Source: Botryococcus braunii
Taxonomy: Eukaryota > Chlorophyta > Trebouxiophyceae
DNA: 64,000 nucleotides
Assembly (NCBI GenBank): GCA_002005505.1
Contig: KV908571.1
Location: 80,572-144,571, forward strand
Direction: 5' to 3'
The position numbers and the translations under genes were made by a program. The notes below the pieces were generated by a model that was not told the DNA's origin, ran no database searches, and saw only the letters and a list, made by a program, of their open reading frames with translations. Numbering within the stretch: the stretch's first letter is position 1; every line of letters begins with the position of its first letter. Below, in pieces: positions 1-10,756 of this stretch.

Positions 1-155
1 GAAGAGAATGCTAGATGTCTCACTCGTAGCAGCAAAACCCAAAGACAATGATCGCCACCCGAGTTCCTAGTCCACCTATGCGCGGATCCGGCTACGTCGT
101 CCCTCTACGAGATGCTCTCGCGAGCATAGCGATATGGATGACGAGAGGAGACCCA

Positions 156-2393
156 CTAGGATATTACAGTCATTTTCCTACACACAAGGACAACGAGATC
201 TACTCGTATCCCAAAGGGCACGAAGAAACATGAACTACGCGCACATCCTACGTGAGACGCGTCGCGCTGACGCGGCACCTCACTACAACGAGCCTCTGCA
301 GCCAAGGGAGTACCCTGTGCCCGGGTAACGGCGCAAATGACATCCCGAAGGGAGCGATTTGGAAGACAAGGGGGACCCTCCGAAACGTATGAACGAGTGG
401 AACGAACCACAACCGCGTTCACCAATGAGTTGGGAGGTGGATATCCCACCGGCGTGCGGCTCAGCGCATCGGCAACCACATTTGAGGCACCCGCCATATG
501 TTCCCATGTGAAATGGAACCGGGAGAGAAACTCTGCCCAACGTGTCTGGCGGCGGCTCAACTGTGCCACAGTATCAAGGTAGGTAATAGCCTTGTGGTCA
601 GTGACCACGCGGAACTCCGGCCCACCTTCAAGATAACAGCGCCACACCGTTAAGGCGTGAACCACTGCTAGCAGCTCTTGCTCCCCAGTAGGATAATTGA
701 TTTCTGCCGGTGTGAGGCGACGACTCTCAAAGGCAATGGGGCGGCCCTCTTGATATAAGACGGCCCCTAGACCTGCCAAGGAGGCATCCGTGTGCACCTC
801 AAACGGCTTAGTGAAATCCGGGAAAGCTAAGCACGGAGCTTGAGTCAAAGCCTGCTTAATAGCATCAAAGGCTTGCTGACACGAGCTCTTCCAGTCCCAA
901 AGGACACCCTTGCGAGTCATGCCATGCAGGGGCATGGCCAGCCTTGCAAAGTCCTTAATGAACTTACGGAAGTATGTTGCCAATCCAAGAAAGGATCGCA
1001 ACTCCGGTAAGCACGTGGGCTTAGGCCAATTGTAGACTGCAGCAAACTTGCGTGGATCAACCTTCACGCCCTCAGAAGAGACAATATGGCCCAAGTAAGC
1101 CACTTCAGACTTAGCGAAGGAGCACTTCTTCATGTTTGCATAGAGCTGATGCTCTCGAAGAAGCTCCAACACTTGCCGCAAATGCTGGCAATGCTCCTCT
1201 GGGGTCTTACTGTAGATGAGGATGTCATCTAAGTACACCAGGACAAACTTATGCAGATACGGCCGGAATATTGTATTCATTGCCGTCTGAAAAGTTGCCG
1301 GCGCGTTCGTCAATCCGAACGGCAAGACACGCCAGTGAAACAATCCGTCGGGTGTACGAAAGGCAGTCTTAGGTACATCCTCGTCGGATATCCGGATCTG
1401 ATGGTACCCTGATGTCAAGTCCAGACTTGTAAACAAGGTCGCACCTTGAAGCTGATCCAGTGCATCATCAATGCGTGGCATTGGGTACTTGTTCTTGACG
1501 GTGAGTTTGTTCAGTGCGCGATAATCTATGACCATCCGCAAACCCCCGTCCTTCTTCTGGACAAACAGGATCGGTGCACCGTAAGGAGAAGTCGAAGGTT
1601 CTATGAACTTCTTCTCTAGGAGCAGCTTCACCTGCCTCTCAGCTTCCATCACCTCCGAACGAGACAGTCGGTAGAAGGGTCGTGATGGAGGCTTCGCGTG
1701 TGGATCAATCAGAGGGATTGTGTGAGAAACCCCAGGACGGTCAGGGGGAAGCCCTGGCACGTCTTCAGGGAAGACATCTGCAAACTCTTGTAGCAAAGAG
1801 TGCACACTCACAGGTACTTCCACAAGCGATGCTTCAGAAGACAGCAATTGCGTTACAGATGATAAGAACGTTTTACACCCCGCGCGCGCAAGACGCTTGG
1901 CCTGTACCATCGTTATGACTAACTTCTTTACATCTGTACAATCAGAGTCAGTCATGGCGATGTTGTCCTTACATCGTAACCGAAAGGGCTTACCCTTCCT
2001 AGTGTACCCAGTGACACATTTGTCATCGAAGTTCACACTAGCACGAGCTCTGGTCAACCATTGCTGCCCTAACAACACATCCCACTCACAGGAGTGAACA
2101 TGCATCACTGTACAAGTTACAGCAGCAAAACGGTAACCCTGGATCGTCACAGAGATTGTAACATGCCCAAGATGATCAACTTCCAGGCCATTGGCCATTT
2201 GCAACACTGCCTTCTCCGTGGGTGACTCTATTTGTAGACCAAGTCGATCCGCGAGCGCTGCACTGATGATGTTGCAGCTAGCTCCAGAGTCAGCCAATAC
2301 CTGGCAGTGCACGCCTTGCACCTGGCCACCAAAAATCATAGTCAGCTTTTGCACCTCAGCATCTGGGTGGAAAGCATTAGCTATAATCTGCAT
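156..2393 (-). CDS. pol: pol polyprotein (protease, reverse transcriptase, RNase H) of gypsy I
   Basis: An aspartic protease motif (LADSGAS, Asp about residue 35) is followed by a Ty3-type reverse transcriptase with [12 protein letters not shown] at about residue 390. RNase H follows, with VHTDASLAGLGAVLYQ and the C-terminal VADALSR. The protein is 745 residues. After VADALSR the frame runs into non-matching residues and stops, and no integrase zinc finger or DDE core is visible before the window ends. This suggests a frameshift or truncation in the RNase H-integrase linker. The frame is open upstream of the first Met back to the gag TGA, so synthesis as a gag-pol fusion by UGA readthrough is possible. 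Alternatively the TGA is a nonsense mutation in a one-frame polyprotein. Confidence 0.88.
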   Translation of the reverse strand: MQIIANAFHPDAEVQKLTMIFGGQVQGVHCQVLADSGASCNIISAALADRLGLQIESPTEKAVLQMANGLEVDHLGHVTISVTIQGYRFAAVTCTVMHVHSCEWDVLLGQQWLTRARASVNFDDKCVTGYTRKGKPFRLRCKDNIAMTDSDCTDVKKLVITMVQAKRLARAGCKTFLSSVTQLLSSEASLVEVPVSVHSLLQEFADVFPEDVPGLPPDRPGVSHTIPLIDPHAKPPSRPFYRLSRSEVMEAERQVKLLLEKKFIEPSTSPYGAPILFVQKKDGGLRMVIDYRALNKLTVKNKYPMPRIDDALDQLQGATLFTSLDLTSGYHQIRISDEDVPKTAFRTPDGLFHWRVLPFGLTNAPATFQTAMNTIFRPYLHKFVLVYLDDILIYSKTPEEHCQHLRQVLELLREHQLYANMKKCSFAKSEVAYLGHIVSSEGVKVDPRKFAAVYNWPKPTCLPELRSFLGLATYFRKFIKDFARLAMPLHGMTRKGVLWDWKSSCQQAFDAIKQALTQAPCLAFPDFTKPFEVHTDASLAGLGAVLYQEGRPIAFESRRLTPAEINYPTGEQELLAVVHALTVWRCYLEGGPEFRVVTDHKAITYLDTVAQLSRRQTRWAEFLSRFHFTWEHMAGASNVVADALSRTPVGYPPPNSLVNAVVVRSTRSYVSEGPPCLPNRSLRDVICAVTRAQGTPLAAEARCSEVPRQRDASHVGCARSSCFFVPFGIRVDLVVLVCRKMTVIS

Positions 2394-2435
2394 TGGACTT
2401 ACATCAGCCCCCGCTTGGTCTGAAGGCCCATACCT

Positions 2436-3938
2436 TCAGGAAGCAGGTGCCTTGCCCTTGCCCTTGTCGTGGGCATCAGGCTTCTTGCAGAACTTGGCCG
2501 TGTGGCCCAGTTCCCCGCACTTGTAGCAGCGGCCTTCGCGCTTCATCCTCGCTGCATACGCGTTGGGCTGCGTGCCCGAAGGCCCAGCACCAGATCCATT
2601 CGAGCCCGGAGGCTTCCCAAAGGCAGCGCGCTTAGGAGGTGGAATAGCATCCCCGTCTGCCAGGCGCTTGCCCTTGATCAGGGCCTTCAGCTCCTGAGTC
2701 TCCTTCTCGCTCGCTGCACCCGGCAACATACGCAAGAAGGATTCAGCTTCCTTGGCAGCTTGAACAACAATGTCAAGGTTACCAAGCTCGTTACGAACGA
2801 GTGAATCTCTTGTTAAAACCTCCAAAATGTTTGGTTTTAACCCCGCCCTAAAGTAGGCACACGCTTCAGGGCCCGAGATTGGATACTTGACAGCTTCAAC
2901 CATGATAGCACGAAACATAGCATGGTAAGCTGCCACGGACTTAGTCTGCCTCAATCGCGCCAACCGTGGACGCACAGTATTTTCTACTTCCACTTCAACA
3001 AAATGAGCGAGAAGAGAAGTCTTGAAAACGGCAAAGTCCTTCACATCCTTTCCCTGAACAGAAAGGGACCTTTTAAGGAGCGCCCATTCCTTAGCGGCTC
3101 GGCCAGTAAGGCAAAGGGACGCGTGGGACACTAATTCATCATCACGAAGGCCCAAAATACACGAATAATCGTCAAATTGACCGAGCCAAGTGATTATGTC
3201 AGTCCCCTCCTTTTCCCCATTAAACAACGGAGCCGGTGGGCGCCGAAAGGGCCCACGTGAAGGTTCAGTTGTTCTCTTCGCATTGAATTCTGAATTCAAC
3301 ACGTCAACGGAAGGACCAGAAGTGGGGTGCCCACCTGCAACGCGTTGAGTCAGCACCGCAACTTCGGCCTCCAACATATCCACGCGATCCTCCGTACGAC
3401 CCACGGAAGAATCCGTATCGAGCTCGGCAGCGATGAAGTACAACTGCCAAACTCTCGTTTCGTATTCCAGTTTCGCCGTCGCGAGCCTCTGCATTTCGGC
3501 AAAATGCGCCACCGAGTCGAAACCCGGCTTAAAGCCGCCCTCTCCAGTTACCTGGAGGTGCAGCTGCGTCGACAGCTTCGCTAAGTGAACCTCGACCGGC
3601 TCAAGCTTCTCGAAATAATCACCGATTTCACGAACCAGTTGCTGCGTAGCGATCTCGGCACTAGGAAGTGCTTGGATCTCCACGAGCTTCTGTTTCGTGA
3701 AAGCGCGACAATTTTCGTAGCTCAAGCCGTTCGAAAGGTCCGGGACTCGGGGATTTTTCCTGGCCCAAGTGGGCCACGAGTCGTCCCAAACCGTCCCAAT
3801 AGCACACCTCCTCGTAGGAGGCACGGTTACAAATGTATTTCGCAACCCCTGCGGCACTTCGACAAGTGTCCGGAGTGCCATCGCAAACCCCAGGTTTACG
3901 ACCACGGACCCCAGGTCCGTAAAACACACAAGATACAC
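2436..3938 (-). CDS. gag: gag polyprotein of gypsy I
   Basis: A 500-codon capsid/nucleocapsid polyprotein. A Ty3-type retrotransposon gag domain lies in the middle (around ITWLGQFDDYSCILG to VEAVKYPISGPEACAYFRAGL). A single CX2CX4HX4C zinc knuckle (CYKCGELGHTAKFC) lies near the C-terminus, followed by a basic Gly-Lys tail. The first 19 codons read into the leader, so the Met at 3881 (MALRTLVEV) is a likelier start. The stop is TGA at 2438-2436, and pol continues in the same frame with its first Met 15 codons later. Assembly of virus-like particles and RNA packaging are inferred from the family. Confidence 0.85.
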   Translation of the reverse strand: MYLVCFTDLGSVVVNLGFAMALRTLVEVPQGLRNTFVTVPPTRRCAIGTVWDDSWPTWARKNPRVPDLSNGLSYENCRAFTKQKLVEIQALPSAEIATQQLVREIGDYFEKLEPVEVHLAKLSTQLHLQVTGEGGFKPGFDSVAHFAEMQRLATAKLEYETRVWQLYFIAAELDTDSSVGRTEDRVDMLEAEVAVLTQRVAGGHPTSGPSVDVLNSEFNAKRTTEPSRGPFRRPPAPLFNGEKEGTDIITWLGQFDDYSCILGLRDDELVSHASLCLTGRAAKEWALLKRSLSVQGKDVKDFAVFKTSLLAHFVEVEVENTVRPRLARLRQTKSVAAYHAMFRAIMVEAVKYPISGPEACAYFRAGLKPNILEVLTRDSLVRNELGNLDIVVQAAKEAESFLRMLPGAASEKETQELKALIKGKRLADGDAIPPPKRAAFGKPPGSNGSGAGPSGTQPNAYAARMKREGRCYKCGELGHTAKFCKKPDAHDKGKGKAPAS

Positions 3939-3969
3939 GAGAAATCGAAAACCCCAGGTTTTAGAATTC

Positions 3970-3981
3970 TCGCCGATACCA
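3970..3981 (-). other. Primer-binding site of gypsy I
   Basis: Minus-strand TGGTATCGGCGA lies 2 nt inside the LTR end. The same 12-mer sits just inside the 5' LTRs of chromovirus C and copia B, which implies a common tRNA with a 3' end of UCGCCGAUACCA. Confidence 0.7.
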
Positions 3982-3983
3982 AA

Positions 3984-4172
3984 TGTAGTATCTTGCCTGT
4001 CTCAAGTTCGTGTGAGAATGACCTCACACAGGTGCGACCCGTCTGATAGCACCCCGCCAGCCAAGCTGGCCAGATTACGTAATGAGGTCATCGTACCCCG
4101 CTCTCCGATCACGCGCTATCGGCTCGATGCCGATCGGCTCCCTAACGGACCCTTCGCACTCGGAACGTTACA
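3984..4172 (-). repeat. 5' LTR of gypsy I
   Basis: A 189-bp segment beginning TGTAACG and ending CTACA on the minus strand. It sits between the breakpoint in element E and the primer-binding site. Only one LTR is in the window, so the call rests on the terminal dinucleotides, the primer site and the E breakpoint. Confidence 0.7.
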
Positions 4173-4508
4173 GCTAGACACTTCTCCCAGCCAGTCTTCC
4201 GGGACTAATTCATACAGCAGGAGCAAGGCAGCAACATCGTGGGTAGTTTTAGGCATGGCTTCTTGAACAGCAGGCAATGAGCCTTTTAAGTCATTTGCTG
4301 CAATGAAAGCATTATTCCACACTTTGAAGTTCTGACCTTTAGTCTGTAGTTTCACGTGAACCTTGACCTGGGAGGCAATGACCTTGGGCAGGCTGTCTCC
4401 ATCTCCTCTGGATGTGCTGGGGGTACAGGGTTCTCTGGTAGGCGTTGATGTAGACTGTTCGCTGGCTGACTTTGATGCCTCACTAGTGCTGGAACCCTTC
4501 TTCTTCAT
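4173..4508 (-). pseudogene. gag: Truncated gag start of copia E
   Basis: It begins MKKKGSSTSEASKSA and matches the first 110 or so residues of the element A polyprotein, through VPEDWLGE. After that the frame reads into the LTR of gypsy I. The remaining gag-pol of E is presumably left of the window. Confidence 0.85.
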
Positions 4509-4524
4509 GCTGTTAGGTGACTGA

Positions 4525-5049
4525 TCAGCTTTCGCTGCGTTCTGAGATCTTGGAGTCTCCGTCCTCGCCCTCGCTGTCTGATTCTGGAAGCCACTCTTCT
4601 GGGCTATACCCTTTTATGCTGCCCACAAGAGAATCAAGAAAATCCTCGTCCGATGATGCTAGTGCAGTCTCCACAGCTGAGTAGGCTGCTCTCTCTGCCC
4701 AGAATTCCTCCTTGTCGGGGCCCCCAATATGCTGCAGATATCGCTCAAACAGCGACCGTGTTACGAAGCCTGGGTCTCCGTTGATGAATGAGCACTCCCA
4801 CTCGGTGACTTTATATGCTGGGTAGATGGGAAAGCGCAGCTTGAACCACTGGGGAGGAGTGAGATTGCCCTGTCCGTATGCACGGCTGACGAAGTCCTTT
4901 ATGATAAATGCTCGTTCTTCAGCCGTCCTTGGTCATGTCTTGCCACCAGCCTTTCTTCTTGAGTTATATGTAGGTGGTGGAGGTGGAGGTGGCCGCACAG
5001 GTCCCGTATAGCCAGTTGACATTCTTCCGGTCTTCCTCGTTCGCGCCAT
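4525..5049 (-). pseudogene. Leader ORF0 of copia E with one internal stop
   Basis: A 525-bp frame, exactly the length of ORF0 in element A, starting MARTRKTGRMSTG. It shares a proline run, the TPPQWF...RF.IYPAYK core, SFINGDPGF.TR.LFERYLQ, and an acidic serine-rich tail. One in-frame TGA (4935-4933) interrupts it early; otherwise the frame is open. Conservation in length and core against A suggests a real protein. No known family was recognised. Confidence 0.7.
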
Positions 5050-5100
5050 CGCGGATTATGCCAATCGAGTCATACATCTTACATGCCCAGCTTACAAGTT

Positions 5101-5115
5101 GGTGGGCCCATAACC
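5101..5115 (-). other. Primer-binding site of copia E (initiator tRNA-Met anticodon arm)
   Basis: Minus-strand GGTTATGGGCCCACC abuts the LTR end. It is complementary to GGTGGGCCCATAACC, the anticodon stem-loop of plant-type initiator tRNA-Met, not to a tRNA 3' end. Confidence 0.75.
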
Positions 5116-5515
5116 TGTAAACTTATGAGCTTCGCGTTTCCTGTATGACCCGGCACGAGGGTGTTTAGTCCGGCGGCACTCTTGTTGTGTGTCGATAAAC
5201 AAGCAGTGGCGACTGTGTGTGATGACTTGACTGGCAACTGTTAAGAGACAAACACCCGAAGTGCCTTTATAGTCCCAATCAAGTGCCTTGTCCCTTCGAG
5301 CCGGCGACATATATCCTTTCTAGCAAACCGTGTCAGATTACCTCATTCTCTCTAATCTAAGTGGAATCGGTCTAGATTAGTCCTGGTAGAACTTCTAGGT
5401 TTTGCCACCTATTACTCATTCTAAGGATTGTTCCCGCATGTTGATCTGAGCTGATCTCGCCACTATTATTCTCCTGAGGGAAAGGCACATGTCTCTCTTC
5501 CAAAATATTAGACTT
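5116..5515 (-). repeat. 5' LTR of copia E (outer edge approximate), single-R form
   Basis: It resembles the A LTR along its length and ends AGTTTACA at 5116 like A. Unlike A it has only one copy of the segment that is duplicated in A: the R-like block occupies 5284-5141 (144 bp), ends CAG, and leads straight into a 25-bp U5 of the same length as in A. A TATATG lies at 5314-5309, about 25-30 nt upstream of the block. E thus shows the unduplicated form of this LTR. Confidence 0.7.
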
Positions 5516-5639
5516 ACCCGTGTTTCTTCACAAAGCAGTCGTTACACGTTTTGCAACAGAACACTTTAAAACAGATACAAGCTCGGAGAAGCGGATTTGA
5601 TTATGTCCACATCTAGCGACTGACGAGCTTGATCAGGTT

Positions 5640-5775
5640 CCTGCGATCTACGACCTGCGATTTAAGCACCTCGATCTGCGATCTGCGATCTAATTAGATC
5701 GGTTATAAGCACCGATCTAAGCTACGATCTGCGATCTAAGCTACGATCTACGATCTAAGCGATCTAAGCAACTCG
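5640..5775. repeat. GATC-rich minisatellite
   Basis: An irregular array of CGATCTGCGATCTAAGC-like units of roughly 12-17 bp. It lies just outside the E LTR in sequence with no genes. Confidence 0.65.
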
Positions 5776-7857
<2,082 letters not shown>

Positions 7858-8739
7858 TGTATACCTTAGGTAGTTATGTGACATGTTGGGTCATTTCATA
7901 TTAGCATGTTTGTAAGCCACATCTATCATTAAAAGGCTTTATAATACTTATAATACATATAAACAATAAGGTACAGTCATATCTCACTTGAGTGTGTTTG
8001 TACTGTAAGGTACTTTATGGTTATATGACACGCATAGTGATTTATAGGGGCCATGGTACAATTCCGGCCTGTTTTCTGCCAGTTTTCTAGTATAGTATAC
8101 TCATCCCGGATCTCATCGATCGTGAGACTTTAAGTCCTGCGGTCCTTGGTTTCTGATTCGTGACTTGTATCGATGATGAGTTAAAGTTCCGAGTCACTTA
8201 GATTCGAGACTACCATCGACCGAGATTCGTACTGTTCATCGACGACCATGTCGAATCATAAGGTACATTGAAATTCCAGTGCATAGTACTGATGGCATGC
8301 AAACTTGATCGTGCCCGTACGCTTTAAGATCTGGAGTTGCAAACCTGTCAGGAGGCTAATAAATGTGTAGTCTCCTTGGTTAGTACAAATAGGAAGTGCT
8401 CTAACAGGCCAGTCAGTCTTGAATTCCCTTATCAAGCTCCTGTGCCGTTTGCTTGGTCGTGTTTCGTCCAGTTCTACAAGCTTTTGTTTGAGCACAGTTC
8501 ACTTACTCTAAAACAGTGTGACTTACAGGTAATTGCAACATCATTAGTTAGTTGTTATTGTAAAAGTCTTGAGTTCCCTTATCAAGCTCCTGTGCCATTT
8601 GCTTGGTCGTGTTTCGTCCACTTCTACAAGCTTTTGTTTGAGCACAGTTCACTTACTCTAAAAGAGTGTGATTTACAGGGAGTAACATTTTAACTTCAAA
8701 TTCTACAAATTCTGTTTTGAAGATGCCATTTTGCGTAAA
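7858..8739 (+). repeat. 5' LTR of copia B, with duplicated R-like block
   Basis: 882 bp. Block copy 1 (8415-8528, 114 bp) ends TTACAG and continues with GTAATT. After 36 bp comes copy 2 (8565-8678, 114 bp), which ends TTACAG and runs into a 61-bp U5. The copies differ at about five sites. The 3' LTR has only one block. The LTR end is set by the last base shared with the 3' LTR and is not the usual CA. Confidence 0.8.
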
Positions 8740-9089
8740 TGGTATCGGCGATTAAATCGCTTATGGTATTATCGTCTCCCGGCGCACGGGATCTTTGTAT
8801 GTGAAGAAGCCTCGCGGCCTTCTGCGTTTCTTTACAACACTCTTTAAAGATACAAGAGCACCTAAGCCTCCACAGGGTCTACGCAGACCACTGTGCTAGG
8901 TAGAAGGACTCTTGTAGTCTTGTGGTGGGTTACTCTGGTTGGGCTTCTCGATTGTCTAAGCCCCTGTGGCTAAGGCAATGGGAGAGAAGTTGGTTATTGG
9001 TTGTGGCAGCTTTCCCTTGGGAAGGCTGGGGTGGTCGCTGGAAGAGTTCTACTTGGTAGAGCTTGTGCTGACTACACTACTTTTATGCA
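8740..9089 (+). other. Primer-binding site and leader of copia B
   Basis: TGGTATCGGCGA directly follows the LTR (8740-8751), the same primer site as gypsy elements C and I. The rest to 9089 is leader with no recognisable gene. Confidence 0.65.
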
Positions 9090-9983
9090 ATGAGTGGCAC
9101 GTATACTGTGCCACCTTATGCTAATGTTACTGATTCATATAATGTACCTATTGAGGTTGAGGGTGATCCCTCAACCAGTTATAACAATGAAAGTTTCGAA
9201 CATTCCTTCTCTACACAGAGAGACTCAATGGGGTACACCACCAGTGCAGGCATAGGTGCAGGCAGCGGAACAGAGGACAGCGATGCAGAAGGGCGCCATG
9301 CAGGGGAGGTAAGTGAGGATTTTCTATACGGGGGTTATCACCACTCTGAATCTCTTCCTACTGATCCTGCTGGTCAACCCTAAACTGAGCTGGTACCTGC
9401 TGTGAGCGCAAGCACCTCACCTCCTGGTGGTACGCACTCAAACCTTCCTTCAGACCTTAGTAGTACTAGGAGGGCAGTTAGGATTAATCCTGTGCCTATT
9501 TCAAATGCACCAAGAGTCATGCGCAAATCTTCACAGTCTGCTATTTCTGGTTCAAGGGCACTTACCAGTGGCCCTTTGCAAGTTCCAATTTCACAACATC
9601 CTGCTATTTCGATTCAACCAGCTAGTGTTCCTGTTATTACTATTGGTGCAATCATTCCAGCAGCAACGTTAGCGAGTTCACAGACAACTGTGTATTTACC
9701 ACTAGCTACTGGGGCCATGATCCCCATTTCACTACCTGCCTCAACATTGAGTCAGATCTCTATCCCTTCTTTGGTTCAGCCAGTTAGTGTGCATGTGCCA
9801 TCCAACTTTGGATTGCCAACGTCAGCTTCTGCAATTCCAGCTGGAGGCCCTCCTGGTGGTGGTTACCCATACAGCTCAGGCAGTGGCCATCCTGGTGGTG
9901 GGCCACGATACAGTGGGGGTCCCCCTGGAGGAGCAAGCTCGATTTGGCATCCTCCACCAATCTCAGGCAACTACCCGCAATAC
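9090..9983 (+). pseudogene. gag: gag N-terminal part of copia B
   Basis: A frame from ATG 9090 (MSGTYTVPPYANV) to the insertion point of element A at 9983. It is Ser/Thr/Pro/Gly-rich with PGGG-type repeats near the end. A TAA at 9381-9383 interrupts it, after which the same frame continues. The frame resumes beyond element A at 17271 with PVYPGSGG. No domain is recognised in this low-complexity part; identity comes from the downstream gag domain. Confidence 0.7.
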
Positions 9984-10157
9984 TGTTATAATAGTGACAG
10001 AACATTTTTGGTGCCTTTCCCTCAGAAGAGTAATAGTGGCCAGATCAGCTTCGATGAATAATTGGTGGCAGAACCTGGGGGTTCTGCCAGATCCCATCTA
10101 GACCAATTGTACGTTGATTAGGAAGGATGAGGTAATCAGACACGATTTGCTAGAAAG

Positions 10158-10189
10158 GATTTATGACACCGGCGTGCAAGGACGAGGCA
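10158..10189 (+). promoter_or_regulatory. Putative TATA-like box and start site of copia A
   Basis: GATTTATGA (10158-10166) lies 23-31 nt before the CA at 10188/10189 where the duplicated block begins. E has a better TATATG at the equivalent place. The start site is inferred from the block boundary. Confidence 0.5.
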
Positions 10190-10335
10190 CTTGATTGGGA
10201 CATTAAAGGCACTTCGGGTGCTTATCTCTTGACTGTTGCCTATCAAGTCCTCATTCACATTCGGTCACTGCTTGTTCTCCTACACACAACAAGAGTACCG
10301 ACGAGCTAATCACCCTTCGTGCCCGGGTCATACAG

Positions 10336-10665
10336 GTAAACTGACGTTAAGAGACTAAAGCCTCATTGACAACGAGTTAGGAAAGGTCTAGGTAGTATTC
10401 TTAAGTTGATGCTAATGTTTTTCCTCGTTGAACACCGATAATGCAGACTATCGATAGTTACGTAGATTAAATAGTTTGAATTACGGAGCGATGAGAGAAA
10501 GCAAGTAGCATTGTAATGACTTGATTGGGACATTAAAGGCACTTCGGGTGCTTATCTCTTGACTGTTGCCTATCAAGTCCTCATTCACATTCGGTCACTG
10601 CTTGTTCTCCTACACACAACAAGAGTACCGACGAGCTAATCACCCTTCGTGCCCGGGTCATACAG
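10336..10665 (+). other. Putative 330-bp intron in the A 5' LTR that contains block copy 2
   Basis: CAG|GTAAAC at 10333-10341 looks like a 5' splice site. The end of copy 2 (ATACAG at 10665) could be the acceptor. Removing 10336-10665 would leave block-U5, exactly the same RNA leader as initiation at copy 2. Inferred by analogy with the multi-intron LTR of D. Confidence 0.5.
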
Positions 10666-10690
10666 GGAACGCCAACCTCAGAAGTTTACA

Positions 10691-10704
10691 GGTTATGGGC
10701 CCAC
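10691..10704 (+). other. Primer-binding site of copia A (initiator tRNA-Met anticodon arm)
   Basis: GGTTATGGGCCCAC directly follows the LTR. It is complementary to GTGGGCCCATAACC of the plant-type initiator tRNA-Met anticodon arm. This resembles Drosophila copia, which is primed by a 5' half of initiator tRNA-Met. Confidence 0.8.
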
Positions 10705-10756
10705 GTCTTTTCTGCTGAGGCATGAAAAATGTATGACTTGGGCAAAGTAGTCCGCG

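Larger units (their letters stand above)
1..4172 (-). mobile_element. Ty3/gypsy LTR retrotransposon I, cut by the window edge
   Basis: Read on the minus strand this runs LTR (4172-3984), primer site, gag, pol, and leaves the window before any integrase. The LTR starts TGTAACG and ends CTACA, directly followed by the primer site. It interrupts the gag of copia fragment E, whose reading frame stops matching at 4172/4173. The 3' half, second LTR and target duplication are outside the window, so age cannot be judged. The last 155 bases at the window edge hold no recognisable integrase motif. Confidence 0.85.
4173..5515 (-). mobile_element. 5' fragment of Ty1/copia element E
   Basis: Minus-strand order: LTR (about 5515 to 5116), primer site, leader ORF0 (5049-4525), start of gag (4508), then truncation by gypsy I at 4172. 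It is clearly related to intact element A: the proteins starting MKKKG and the 174-codon leader ORF align over their whole length, but with many differences. E is therefore an older relative. The outer LTR edge is approximate because no second LTR is present. Confidence 0.8.
9984..10690 (+). repeat. 5' LTR of copia A, with duplicated R-like block
   Basis: U3 is 9984-10188. Block copy 1 is 10189-10335 (147 bp, ending ATACAG), followed by GTAAAC and 183 bp of unique sequence. Copy 2 is 10519-10665 (147 bp, identical), followed by a 25-bp U5 ending AGTTTACA. The relative E has only one block. Confidence 0.95.

Noticed and set aside
1682..2635. Plus-strand frames of 66-111 codons overlapping gypsy I
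   Set aside because: They are antisense shadows of gag and pol.
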